Part shown: positions 1 to 7,462 of the stretch, piece after piece
Layout: the number at the start of each line of letters is the position of its first letter
How positions within the stretch are numbered: the stretch's first letter is position 1
NCBI GenBank assembly: GCA_963920635.1
Contig: OY987298.1
Location: 37,107,787 to 37,171,786 of the forward strand
Reading direction: 5' to 3'
Length of the DNA: 64,000 bases
Origin: Pseudeuparius sepicola
Lineage: Eukaryota; Arthropoda; Insecta; Coleoptera; Anthribidae
Translations under genes and position numbers: made by a program
The notes under the pieces: model-generated
Told to the model about the DNA's origin: nothing
What the model saw: only the letters and a program-made list of their open reading frames with translations
Database searches by the model: none

Positions 1-136
1 TTTCGTTATCTTTATTATATTGAAATGAAATAGCTGAAGCATCGCTATTCAATTTTTGGTTTTGGGACAAAGGAGAGTGCACAATGCCGCTAGCCTTTTT
101 GTATTTCGACGAGCGTCCGAACTTGTTAAGAGTCAT
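1..136 (-). CDS. 5' part of a gene cut by the window edge (virus-like element)
   Basis: An ATG at base 136 opens a minus-strand frame that stays open to base 1, giving 45 codons with no stop. The product starts MTLNKFGRSSKYKKASG and is basic, then Ser/Asn-rich. It follows the DUF8207-like gene by 36 bp in the same orientation, so it looks like the third member of a minus-strand series. I infer that it belongs to the same element and may be a structural protein, but no diagnostic domain is visible. It shows that the element continues left of the window. Confidence 0.5.
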   Translation of the reverse strand, partial: MTLNKFGRSSKYKKASGIVHSPLSQNQKLNSDASAISFQYNKDNE

Positions 137-172
137 TTTGTAACTAACTGTATATTGACAGTAATTATACTT

Positions 173-1096
173 CTAGTAAATAACTTTAGCTTCCTTTAAT
201 TCATTTAAGATGGCTGCGATTTCGTTGTCGTGAGAAGTGTTTCCGGCATCTTTAGAAGCTACAAGTAACTTCAACCTATCTACTAATTCATTGACATTAT
301 CCCAGTATACGTACTCTATGGGTTTTGTGTTATAAGTAAGCTGCATACCTGTACCTTGCGCATCTTGAGTTTTACTTTTTATTAGAGGTCTAATGATATT
401 AAGGTATTTGGTCTTGTGAGAACCCCTCAATTTACCATTCGATGTAAGGTGAACACCAGTTAACATTAAAATTTTCTTGTAATTTAACAAATCCGCCTGA
501 CTGTATTCTGGATATTCATAGAAAATGAGTTGGTAAAGTCCGTCGGTGCTCTTGAAAGGAGTGTTATCGATTATTATATCTCCCGTGTCTTTATCAAAAT
601 CGATATGTTTATTTCCTAAGGTCCATGTGTAGGTACTGCGATCAAGTTTAGGACCATAAGTATTATCAATATCAGCAGATTTTGAGATGAAATTTTGAAT
701 GTATGGTAAGGCCGTTTCAGGATAACCATAATCTGCGTCATCTTCAACATCATCATCGTATTCAGTTACTTGAGATGATTCTAAGACCGTTGTAGGTAAT
801 GTATTTTCTCCCGATATTTCAGACGGTAACTTTTTACTTGGCGTACTAGTAAATAATTCTATCTTAGGTTTTATCCGAATTGCAGTTTGTTGCTTTGATC
901 CTACCTTAACTTTCATATTATTTTTTATTTCGCTTAGAGAATCTTTTACGGGCTTGAATATCTTATCTAAAGTCTCATCCATCTCAGATTTACCCGTTTT
1001 TAACGCAGCATATTTTCTTCTAATAGATCTAGTTAGCTCTTTAATTTTTTTAGCACGCTGTGCTCTCTGAATTTGTTCTTGTGATGTCAAGGGCAT
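173..1096 (-). CDS. DUF8207-like protein of a virus-like element
   Basis: An intact 307-codon frame starts at the ATG at 1096. The N-terminus (about 10-35) is strongly basic and helical (KKIKELTRSIRRKY). An acidic linker lies near 112-123 (EYDDDVEDDADYGY). A folded domain at about 128-240 contains NTYG, DGLYQLIFYEYPEY and YKKILMLTGVH. A conserved tail at about 262-306 carries YWDNVNELVDRLKLL and a GNTSHDNEI segment. This layout matches my memory of an arthropod-wide family called DUF8207, usually found in repeated virus-like loci; I could not search for it. Its role is unknown; a virion or DNA-associated protein is only a guess. It lies 28 bp from the ATPase gene, in the same direction. The frame shows no internal damage, suggesting recent insertion or constraint. 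Confidence 0.7.
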   Translation of the reverse strand: MPLTSQEQIQRAQRAKKIKELTRSIRRKYAALKTGKSEMDETLDKIFKPVKDSLSEIKNNMKVKVGSKQQTAIRIKPKIELFTSTPSKKLPSEISGENTLPTTVLESSQVTEYDDDVEDDADYGYPETALPYIQNFISKSADIDNTYGPKLDRSTYTWTLGNKHIDFDKDTGDIIIDNTPFKSTDGLYQLIFYEYPEYSQADLLNYKKILMLTGVHLTSNGKLRGSHKTKYLNIIRPLIKSKTQDAQGTGMQLTYNTKPIEYVYWDNVNELVDRLKLLVASKDAGNTSHDNEIAAILNELKEAKVIY

Positions 1097-1103
1097 GTTG
1101 GCT

Positions 1104-1139
1104 ACTAATAAAGATACCGAGTCACTAGAGTTTTATATA
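1104..1139 (-). promoter_or_regulatory. TATA plus initiator for the DUF8207-like gene
   Basis: TATATAAAA reads on the minus strand from 1139. TTAGT, one mismatch from the insect initiator TCAGT, has its A at 1106, exactly 33 nt downstream. The leader would be only about 9 nt. The TATA box lies inside the last codons of the upstream ATPase gene. Confidence 0.55.
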
Positions 1140-2027
1140 GCTATCAAATCCTTTTCTGTATCGCCCATTATCTAAACTAAAGTCTTTGGCTATCACTAAT
1201 GTTCCAAAAACACTACCATTCCAACAAAATGAGCAAAGGTTTTTAAACTGCTCGTAGGTGATATCTGGTGACACATGTTCATCATAGACATGCTTCAGAT
1301 TAACGTCATCCTGTTTGAACAGAATAATCATGTTACAATTGTCTCGTATTAATTGCTTAGGAATTTTAGAATATGTCTGACAAAGATAGACAACATCTAT
1401 AGATTTATGACGTCCCATTGAATAAAATTCTCTAATTTTATCTTGTTTATCGCAAGCCACGTCATCAAATATGAAAACCGAATTTTCTCTAGCCTCTGAT
1501 GGACCAATTACATCATCGTTTGAGTTAAAGGGAAAATATCCAACGCCACTAACTTGTTTAAGCACGTCTTGCAATAACTGATACTTGGGTTGGTACAGTG
1601 ACTTACTGTACAAGTAAATATTCTCGAATTTTAGTCCGTTTTCATTAAATATTAAACTAAGTAAAGCGTTGGTTTTTCCACATCCGCTAGGTCCACAAAA
1701 AATTGCCCTAAATGAGTTTGGAAACAGTACACCGTGTTTAGATTTAGCACTACTTTCTTGCACAATATCTAGGTTTTCTACTGGAAGTGAAACTGTCTGC
1801 TGATGGATTTGCATCGCGTCTTTCGAATCGTTGTATCCAACGACCTCGCTAACAACTAAGTCGTTTTGAAGTTGGTGGATTCTTTTATGAGTTTTTAAGT
1901 TATCTTTTCTCGAAAACGTTTTACTACAGAATTCACACATAAAAATAATAGTTCTGTGAATATTCTTGTGTCTTGTAAAACTATCCGATCTACAAAATGT
2001 TGTACCGCAAATATCACACATATACAT
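1125..2027 (-). CDS. C2H2 zinc-finger / A32-like packaging ATPase fusion
   Basis: The frame has 300 codons from the ATG at 2027; a GTG one codon upstream is unlikely to serve as a start in a eukaryote. Two classical C2H2 fingers occupy residues 4-24 (C4, C7, H20, H24) and 31-51 (C31, C34, H47, H51). After a linker comes a P-loop NTPase domain: Walker A GPSGCGKT at 112-119, Walker B VFIFDDV at 184-190, a YLCQTY sensor-like strand at 214-219 and RDN at 228-230. This order fits the FtsK/HerA-type A32 family, which drives genome DNA into capsids of many dsDNA viruses and Polinton-like elements. The second Walker B acidic residue is Asp rather than the commoner Glu. N-terminal fingers are not usual for packaging ATPases and may give DNA specificity. 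All catalytic motifs are intact. Gene identity is strong; the virus family is not resolved. Confidence 0.85.
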   Translation of the reverse strand: MYMCDICGTTFCRSDSFTRHKNIHRTIIFMCEFCSKTFSRKDNLKTHKRIHQLQNDLVVSEVVGYNDSKDAMQIHQQTVSLPVENLDIVQESSAKSKHGVLFPNSFRAIFCGPSGCGKTNALLSLIFNENGLKFENIYLYSKSLYQPKYQLLQDVLKQVSGVGYFPFNSNDDVIGPSEARENSVFIFDDVACDKQDKIREFYSMGRHKSIDVVYLCQTYSKIPKQLIRDNCNMIILFKQDDVNLKHVYDEHVSPDITYEQFKNLCSFCWNGSVFGTLVIAKDFSLDNGRYRKGFDSYIKL

Positions 2028-2048
2028 CACGTAGGTGGGGAATAAAAC

Positions 2049-2084
2049 ACTGACAATTATACTTAATTTTATCTTTATTATATA
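2049..2084 (-). promoter_or_regulatory. TATA plus TCAGT initiator for the ATPase gene
   Basis: On the minus strand TATATAATAAA starts at 2084 and a perfect TCAGT initiator has its A at 2051, 33 nt downstream. The predicted leader to the ATG at 2027 is about 24 nt. Confidence 0.65.
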
Positions 2085-2119
2085 CTAACACATTGTTACA
2101 ATACATTCATACTATATTT

Positions 2120-2512
2120 TTAATTTGCCTTTGGATCATTTGCCTTCGGATCACTTGCCTTCGGATCATTTGCCTTTGCCTTCCGATCATTTGCCTTTGC
2201 CTTCGGATCATTTGCCTTTGCCTTCCGATCATTTGCCTTTGCCTTTGGATCATTTGCCTTTGCCTTCGAATCATTTGCCTTCCGATCATTTGCCTTTGCC
2301 TTCGGATCATTTGCCTTTGCCTTCCGATCATTTGCCTTTGCCTTTGGATCATTTGCCTTTGCCTTCGAATCATTTGCCTTCCGATCATTTGCCTTTGCCT
2401 TTGAATCATTTGCCTTTGCCTTTAGATCATTCGCCTTTGGAGTGCTCCAAATTTTCAGTTCCATATCTCCCATCTCTCTCTTTGTGACAGCCGCCGCGTT
2501 CCTGAGACTCAT
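2120..2512 (-). other. Possible low-complexity ORF rich in Lys-Ala-Asn-Asp repeats
   Basis: From an ATG at 2512 a minus-strand frame runs 130 codons to a TAA at 2120. The first ~25 residues are non-repetitive (MSLRNAAAVTKREMGDMELK). The rest is KANDP, KANDR and KANDS units joined by KA. The underlying DNA repeat has periods divisible by three, so other frames on both strands are also open, and openness alone is weak evidence of coding. The minus frame is favoured because its product is hydrophilic, while other frames give Leu/Cys/Ile- or Arg/Gln-only polymers. Opening the frame further upstream gives no ATG start. Confidence 0.3.
2127..2440. repeat. Minisatellite built on the unit ATCATTTGCCTT
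   Basis: About 310 bp are made almost only of GATCATTTGCCTT joined by TGCCTTCG, TGCCTTTG or TGCCTTCC variants. Units of about 12 and 18 bp combine into higher-order blocks, one of which (with CGAATCATTTGCC) occurs twice. It lies between the ATPase promoter and the zinc-protein gene. Confidence 0.9.
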
Positions 2513-2639
2513 AGCGCGCCCTCGACGGCGGGGCCTTCGAACCACCCAGCGGTATCTTTCGAACCCCCTTGCGCATACCTGTTGCAAGGGTAAAGTATTC
2601 GGCGAAATATCGATCAATTGGTAGTACTTTTGAAGCACG

Positions 2640-2940
2640 ACTGTAGTTGTTTCCCTACAGAAATAGAGGGCACGACCTGTATTAAAAATCTAATATTTTC
2701 ATTGTATTGATTACACGTCAATTCATAAAAGAAAATCAGTAGTTGCAATCTTTATGAAATTTGGAATAACTCAAATATGCAGATTAGTTGTTCCATTTAT
2801 TTCAAAATAAAAAACAGCAAAAAATACAGTTTTCTGAAATGGATGAATTAAAATTTAAAAAAATGTATCACTTTTTATAGCATATATTTAAATAGGACAT
2901 AAAACACTAGGATCCCCTCCTAGACATCTCGTACAGGTTG
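2640..2940. other. AT-rich intergenic stretch, no gene seen
   Basis: No frame, repeat or RNA gene is recognisable. It separates the minisatellite from the promoter of the zinc-protein gene. Confidence 0.5.
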
Positions 2941-2951
2941 ATGTTTTAGAC

Positions 2952-2987
2952 TATAAAAACTCTGGAGATATCTCAATAGACATCAGT
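2952..2987 (+). promoter_or_regulatory. TATA plus TCAGT initiator for the acidic zinc-protein gene
   Basis: TATAAAA occupies 2952-2958. TCAGT occupies 2983-2987 with its A at 2985, 33 nt from the TATA start. The leader to the ATG at 3024 would be about 39 nt. Confidence 0.7.
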
Positions 2988-3023
2988 TACAGTTTTTCTC
3001 CAAACAAATTAAATTTAATAACA

Positions 3024-3524
3024 ATGGCTGCCTCCATAAATAATTCCCTATACCAACTTGCGTTAGAAGAAAAAGAAGAGATTGAGAAAACGGTGCCTGC
3101 AGAATTGAGAAGAGACATAGACGACATTGACGACGATGATGCTAGTGACGAAGATGAAGGGGTAGACGTTGACCGCGATGACTCCATCGTGGCGAAAAGT
3201 GTACCCATTAACCCGAGCGAGGGTTATAATAACTGGACAGTGGGGGGCCTCTGTGTATCTGCCGCATATGTAAAGGTAACAGAAAGGGCGCGTTTGTGCC
3301 TAAATTGTTACCGTGCGTATGTGGTAGATTTTACAGAGGTTTCCCTGAATGGTTTCACCGACAATGCGAAGCATCGGCATGAAACTTTACATTTTTCTTT
3401 GACAGAAATGCCTTTGCAAAGATTCATGCGGTGTAGTGCCTGTAAAGAAAAGCTTTACATAGCTTTTCGGCAAGACACCTGCTTGATGTGTAAAGCAGGT
3501 GCAAAAATTATACCATTATTGTAA
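3024..3524 (+). CDS. Acidic Cys/His zinc-binding protein
   Basis: A 166-codon frame from a good ATG context, 39 nt after a predicted initiator. Residues 31-53 are a strongly acidic run of Asp and Glu. The C-terminal half has four metal-ligand clusters: C92-x2-C95, H117/H119/H123, C137-x2-C140 and C153-x2-C156. This is enough for two zinc sites of ribbon or treble-clef type. Acidic region plus zinc ribbon suggests a transcription-associated or nucleic-acid-binding protein, but I do not recognise the family. The stop codon overlaps an AATAAA poly(A) signal (3523-3528). The last 67 bp are also present in a partial duplicate just downstream. Confidence 0.7.
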   Translation: MAASINNSLYQLALEEKEEIEKTVPAELRRDIDDIDDDDASDEDEGVDVDRDDSIVAKSVPINPSEGYNNWTVGGLCVSAAYVKVTERARLCLNCYRAYVVDFTEVSLNGFTDNAKHRHETLHFSLTEMPLQRFMRCSACKEKLYIAFRQDTCLMCKAGAKIIPLL

Positions 3525-4139
3525 ATAAAATGTATTATTGTAAATAAAATGTATTATTGGATAATTCTGTTTTTATTATTATTATTTAAATTAAATTCCT
3601 GACTATAAGAAAATAAACGTGAAATAAAATATTTAATTAAAAACTACAGTTTGATACCTACAAATGTTCTGGGATTTTAGGTAGTCGCATGCTACTGCTT
3701 GTCCGTGCGAGGATGATCGCTATGTAAAATCCTCTGGCTGTATTTTTTACCTTTCTTACATCGCTCAGCCGGAAGTGTGCACGTACGGTTATGCTAAAGC
3801 ATAGCTTTTCGGCAAGATACATGCTTAATATGTAAAACAGGTGCAAAAACTAGGCCATTGGTATTATTGTAAATGAAATGTATTATTGGATAATTGTTTT
3901 ATTATTATTATTATTTAAATTAAATTCTCGAATATAAGAAAATAAACGTTTAATAAAATATTTACTTAAAAACTACAGTTTGATACTACAAATGTTCTGG
4001 GATTTTAGGTATCCGCTTGCTACTGCTTGTCCGTGCGAGTTCGAGCGAGGACGATCGCTATGTAAAATCCCCTGACTATATTTTTTACCTTTCTTACATC
4101 TCCCTCAGCCGGAAGTGTGCACGTACGCTTATGCTAAAG
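3458..4139. repeat. 342-bp tandem duplication including the 3' end of the zinc-protein gene
   Basis: Unit 1 (3458-3799) starts in the last 67 bp of the coding region and runs through its poly(A) region. Unit 2 (3800-4139) repeats it with scattered substitutions and small indels. Both contain CGGCAAGA, a TTATTATT tract, TGTTCTGGGATTTTAGGTA and CAGCCGGAAGTGTGCACGTA. The second coding tail is a promoterless fragment. Confidence 0.85.
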
Positions 4140-4316
4140 TATGGTCTGCTTAGGAGAAAAATATTACTTTTGTATTTAGCTACCGAGCGACTCTGTATTG
4201 CACGTAATAAAATTTTATTGCTTGGTGTTTATAATGGTATTGGGTGAGAAATGAATAACAAAGCGTTGGTTTAAAACTATGTGTAATATTATATATATAT
4301 ATGATTCAACTTATGC

Positions 4317-5335
4317 TTACTTATAACTAGTTAATATTTTATTCACACGCGCTTCATCTATTTCTATTATACTAATCCTATTTACTAAAATTTTTCTTAA
4401 TTTATCTAACCTATCTATTTTATTTTTTAAACCAGCCTTGTTTTTGGCCAGCTTATTACTTTGAAGCTGTAAGACGACAACATTATCTTCCAGCACTTTA
4501 TTAAGTTCCAAATTGTGACGTCCTCCAGCTGCTGGATCTTCAAAATCGAAGCTGTCATCCGGAAACCTGTTTGTGCGGCGCCCCCTGTTATAAACCGCTC
4601 TCAACGTCTCCATATTTTTCCCAACAGTCCTCACAGGACTGGAGACGTTCTGCCGGTGGGTTTGCTCAGACTGAGCAGGCGACGCATGCCCTGCAGGTTG
4701 CGCGGGTTGCTCGTATTCAGGTGCGGGTTGTTCAGGCTGTACATATGTCAATTGCGCAGGCTGCACATGTGCCGAATATTCAGGTGCGGGTTGTTCAGGC
4801 TGTACATATGTCAATTGCGCAGGCTGCACATGTGTCGATTCGGCAGGTTGTGCAGGCTGTACATATACCGATTGTTCATGTGCCAGCTCACGCTCGATCT
4901 GCGACACAGCAAACGATGTTGCGCTTCTAATGCTTTCATCGTCCACTTCGGAATACTATAAGTATAAGATAAACATTTATTATTTGTTAGAATTCATAAA
5001 CATGTCTACTTACATGATCAACATTGTTTTCTTCGGATGAATTTTCAACTGACCCCTCTGCCGCAAGCGTCTCGATGAGATTATAAGCAGATGGTGACTA
5101 TAATAATTATTGAATGTTAGTATATCGCAAATAAAAAAATATTTTTCGCATAAGAAAATCTCCAACTTGCGGCTAACAAGAAAAAAGTTGGCTAAAAATT
5201 TTCTGATGCGAAAAAGCAAAATAGTTTCTCGAAGCAAATTGAAATAACGTATTTAATAATTATAAAAAATAAGTTTTGACTTACCCTCACAACAGCATTG
5301 TAGTGGACAATCGCCTTAGTTTGGAACACACTCAT
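4317..5335 (-). CDS. Three-exon Pro/Gln-repeat and coiled-coil protein
   Basis: I propose exon 1 at 5335-5285 (17 codons from ATG), intron 5284-5098, exon 2 at 5097-5014 (28 codons), intron 5013-4956 and exon 3 at 4955-4317 (212 codons plus stop); total 257 residues. Both donors are GTAAGT. The acceptors are ATTATAG, preceded by a TACTAAC branch site, and TTATAG. Both introns are phase 0. Exon 3 alone has no ATG, only an in-frame GTG, and exon 2 joins it in an acidic Ser/Glu/Asn frame, which supports splicing. Exon 3 holds Val-Gln-Pro-Ala-Gln repeats, including a 63-bp unit present twice near 4714-4838. The last ~65 residues are Leu/Lys/Ile-rich and suit a coiled coil. No family is recognised. 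Splicing implies nuclear transcription. Confidence 0.65.
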
Positions 5336-5408
5336 AATTATAAGCAAAGTAATAAATTTAAAAATAACACACGACAAAACTCGAACACAATTCAACAAAA
5401 TTTAGAAA

Positions 5409-5444
5409 ACTGATGCTTTTGCTGAATTTCTACACCCTTTTGTA
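5409..5444 (-). promoter_or_regulatory. Core promoter for the spliced gene
   Basis: A minus-strand TCAGT has its A at 5411 and a TATA variant, TACAAAA, starts at 5444, again 33 nt away. The leader to the ATG at 5335 would be 76 nt. The interval to the divergent promoter at 5641 holds a small hairpin (GGGAGT / ACTCCC type) near 5524-5543. Confidence 0.5.
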
Positions 5445-5640
5445 GATTTTAAAATGAATGCGTTGGTGGGGATGGCTCTCAACGTTGCTACTTTTTAATT
5501 TAGGCGTTAACTTTGCTCTGGTGGGAGTGGGGGTAACTCCACCCCTTCGGCGTTGCCAAAAAATTTTCTACTTCAAATTGCTCTATTTTCTAATTAGACG
5601 ACAACGCTGTTGAGTGGGGATAGGCAATGCTTACGTTAAA

Positions 5641-5675
5641 TATAAAAGGCAGCCACATCCTTAACAAAATTCACT
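5641..5675 (+). promoter_or_regulatory. TATA box for the Tyr-Gly-Trp repeat gene
   Basis: TATAAAAGGC begins at 5641. TCACT, one mismatch from the insect initiator, lies 32 nt downstream with its A at 5673. A perfect TCAGT also lies at 5710-5714 but has no TATA at the right distance. Confidence 0.5.
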
Positions 5676-5751
5676 AAATTCAATTCAATACAAAGAATTA
5701 AATATTGCTTCAGTTAGATAATTGTGGCAAAAGTTTATAACACTCGTTGAG

Positions 5752-6249
5752 ATGTATTCTCAGAATAAAAGAAAAGTGACAGATGATGGATACAGTGCAG
5801 GATGGAGTTCGTATAGTCAGTGGAAAACGGAAGAAAACGCAAATCCAATTAGGCGATTAAGGGACACTCATGTGAGGCACTATAATGAAGGTTTATACGC
5901 GGGATGGTTTGATCATCAGGCTGGTAAGAATAGGCGTTTTCTGGAGGGTGACGTGAAAATGGATAAAGTTCAATATGGTGCAGGATATCAAGATGGATGG
6001 ATCAGATACGGTCAGTGTTTTGCGAACGCTAATGACATTTACATGGCTAAATCTGATATCATTGCATATAATAAGGCGTACTACGCAGGGTGGTTTAATC
6101 ATCAGCGTCAAATCGAATACGAATCTGGCTATGTGGCAGGGTATTTTCGATTTGCGAATAATGAGGACATAATACGAAATCGAACGACTTATAATTATGC
6201 ATATTATGAAGGCTGGTTCGACCGTCTACGCAGACAACGACAGTGCTAA
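5752..6249 (+). CDS. Tyr-Gly-Trp internal-repeat protein
   Basis: The frame gives 165 residues from the ATG at 5752; the frame extends ten codons upstream only to a TTG. Six copies of an aromatic motif of the form Y-x-x-G/A-Y/L-x-x-G-W/Y-F/I occur at about residues 13-21, 44-56, 75-87, 106-118, 123-135 and 147-159, for example YNEGLYAGWF, YNKAYYAGWF and YNYAYYEGWF. Spacing is 11 to 31 residues. Linkers are polar with Arg, Asp and Asn. No signal peptide or membrane segment is evident. I do not recognise the family. The regular aromatic units suggest a repeat fold or self-assembling protein, but that is inference. An AATAAA lies at 6294-6299, 45 bp past the stop. Confidence 0.65.
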   Translation: MYSQNKRKVTDDGYSAGWSSYSQWKTEENANPIRRLRDTHVRHYNEGLYAGWFDHQAGKNRRFLEGDVKMDKVQYGAGYQDGWIRYGQCFANANDIYMAKSDIIAYNKAYYAGWFNHQRQIEYESGYVAGYFRFANNEDIIRNRTTYNYAYYEGWFDRLRRQRQC

Positions 6250-6299
6250 TATTTGTATATAAGTTTATTGTAACAAAATATATGAATTATTTTAATAAA

Positions 6300-6520
6300 A
6301 CAAAACATTAATTAATTTTAGTTTGTTTTATTTATATACTGGTTTCTTGTTTAGTTTTGTTTACCTATTCCTTACTAACCCACTTTAAAGCAATATTTTT
6401 ATCGAGGAATTTTAAGTGGAATATTAATAATGTACACAGTTTTTTTTATCAAAATAACAATAACAGCAAAATATTCTCATTTAAGTTTTAACATTGAAAG
6501 CCTTTTTTTATTAAAATCTC
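6300..6520. other. AT-rich intergenic stretch, no gene seen
   Basis: Poly(T)/TTA-rich sequence follows the poly(A) signal of the repeat-protein gene. No frame or repeat is recognised. Confidence 0.4.
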
Positions 6521-6524
6521 AGGT

Positions 6525-6870
6525 AGGGTCGCACGAGAAGATTTACAAGCAGGTGAAAATCTAAATAATTTGAACAGTCTGCTATAAAACTACCAGGCAG
6601 TAAATTTTTATAACATGCCATTTACAGGACTATAAAAAAAAGTCTGACAAAAAACATTTAAAAGTGGATCATTGTTATGTAAGATTATCCCTTGAAGGAA
6701 GGGTCGCGCAAGAAGATTTAGAAACAGGTGAAAGTCTAAAGAATGTGAACAGCCTGCTATAAAAGTAAAAGGGGGCAAACTTGTCTGCATTTTTGTTGAC
6801 TCGGCACAAAAAGATTCAAGGTACTAAAACCAGGTGAAGGTGTAACTAATTTGAACAGTCGGGTGTAAAA
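6525..6870. repeat. Three imperfect ~70-bp direct repeats
   Basis: Copies at about 6525-6589, 6699-6765 and 6798-6870 share GGTCGC(A/G)C, AGAAGATTTA, AGGTGAAAGTCTAAA and GAACAGTCTGCTATAAAA. The third is the most diverged. They sit in the largest gene-free gap of the virus-like island, a position typical of origin or enhancer repeats in DNA viruses; that role is inference. Confidence 0.7.
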
Positions 6871-6995
6871 CTCTGAAAGGGTTAACTTTCTCTGGAATTA
6901 TGCCAAAAATGGTTCGAGTCACTATCTGCGTCGGATTGGCTGTTTATAGAATTGTAGGTGGGAACTGAAAAGCTTCCTCCTACTTAGTAGATCCT

Positions 6996-7120
6996 TATAA
7001 AAGTACTGCATCCAACTGAGACGTTGGCGTCGAAAGTTGGCGTCGAAAGTTGGCGTCTAAAGTGGGCGGCTTAAGTGGGACTTAAAATGGGGACTTTACA
7101 TGGGGAATTTGCATGGGGAC
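6996..7120 (+). promoter_or_regulatory. TATA box followed by short GTTGGCGTCGAAA repeats
   Basis: TATAAAA lies at 6996-7002. From about 7022 GTTGGCGTCGAAA occurs twice and a variant GTTGGCGTCTAAA once, then GGGACTT-type and GCATGGGGA-type short repeats. No TCAGT initiator is at the expected distance, unlike the other promoters of the island. Confidence 0.35.
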
Positions 7121-7447
7121 TATGTATGGACTTCCTTAGAGGGCACAGAAATTATTATTTTTGTTAGAATTTTTATCATTAGGCATTATTATTTTTTGTT
7201 TGGAGCTACATCAAGCTGCAAGAAAAAATTGTGTTTGGTTTTAATTCAAGTTTCAGTTTTGCACTTTTTTTATACTATTACTTTGTTGTACACCTGCTGG
7301 GTAGTTTGTTATTTTATTAATTTACTATGGGTAGAAGAAATGAAACATCTCTTATGCTATATATATTTTATTTTTAATTGTTTAAAGTTCTTATTAATTT
7401 CATATATATCAATTTCATATTTTAGTTTCTGTAATTTTCGAATGTGA
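7100..7447 (+). CDS. Doubtful hydrophobic ORF, possible membrane protein
   Basis: A 115-codon frame begins at an ATG 98 bp after a TATA box. The product is rich in Phe, Ile, Leu, Tyr and Cys, with about three stretches long enough to span a membrane (about 18-36, 47-75 and 82-110). The DNA is very T-rich, so the composition may simply reflect base bias. It converges with the small beta-rich gene, leaving 15 bp between stops. No family is recognised. Confidence 0.25.
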   Translation: MGNLHGDYVWTSLEGTEIIIFVRIFIIRHYYFLFGATSSCKKKLCLVLIQVSVLHFFYTITLLYTCWVVCYFINLLWVEEMKHLLCYIYFIFNCLKFLLISYISISYFSFCNFRM

Positions 7448-7462
7448 GACTCCAAAGTATTT

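Noticed and set aside
2127..2440. CRISPR-like array
   Set aside because: There are no unique spacers between repeats and the genome is eukaryotic.
2093..2487. Two plus-strand frames and one further minus-strand frame across the minisatellite
   Set aside because: They are open only because the repeat period is divisible by three. The products are Leu/Cys/Ile, Leu/Pro/Asp/His or Arg/Gln polymers with no unique domain.
4515..4961. Two long plus-strand frames opposite exon 3 of the spliced gene
   Set aside because: Antisense shadows of the Pro/Gln repeats; no promoter or homologous look.
5010..5237. 75-codon minus-strand frame
   Set aside because: It covers intron 1 and exon 2 of the spliced gene in the wrong frame; the exon 2 frame that joins exons 1 and 3 is a better explanation.
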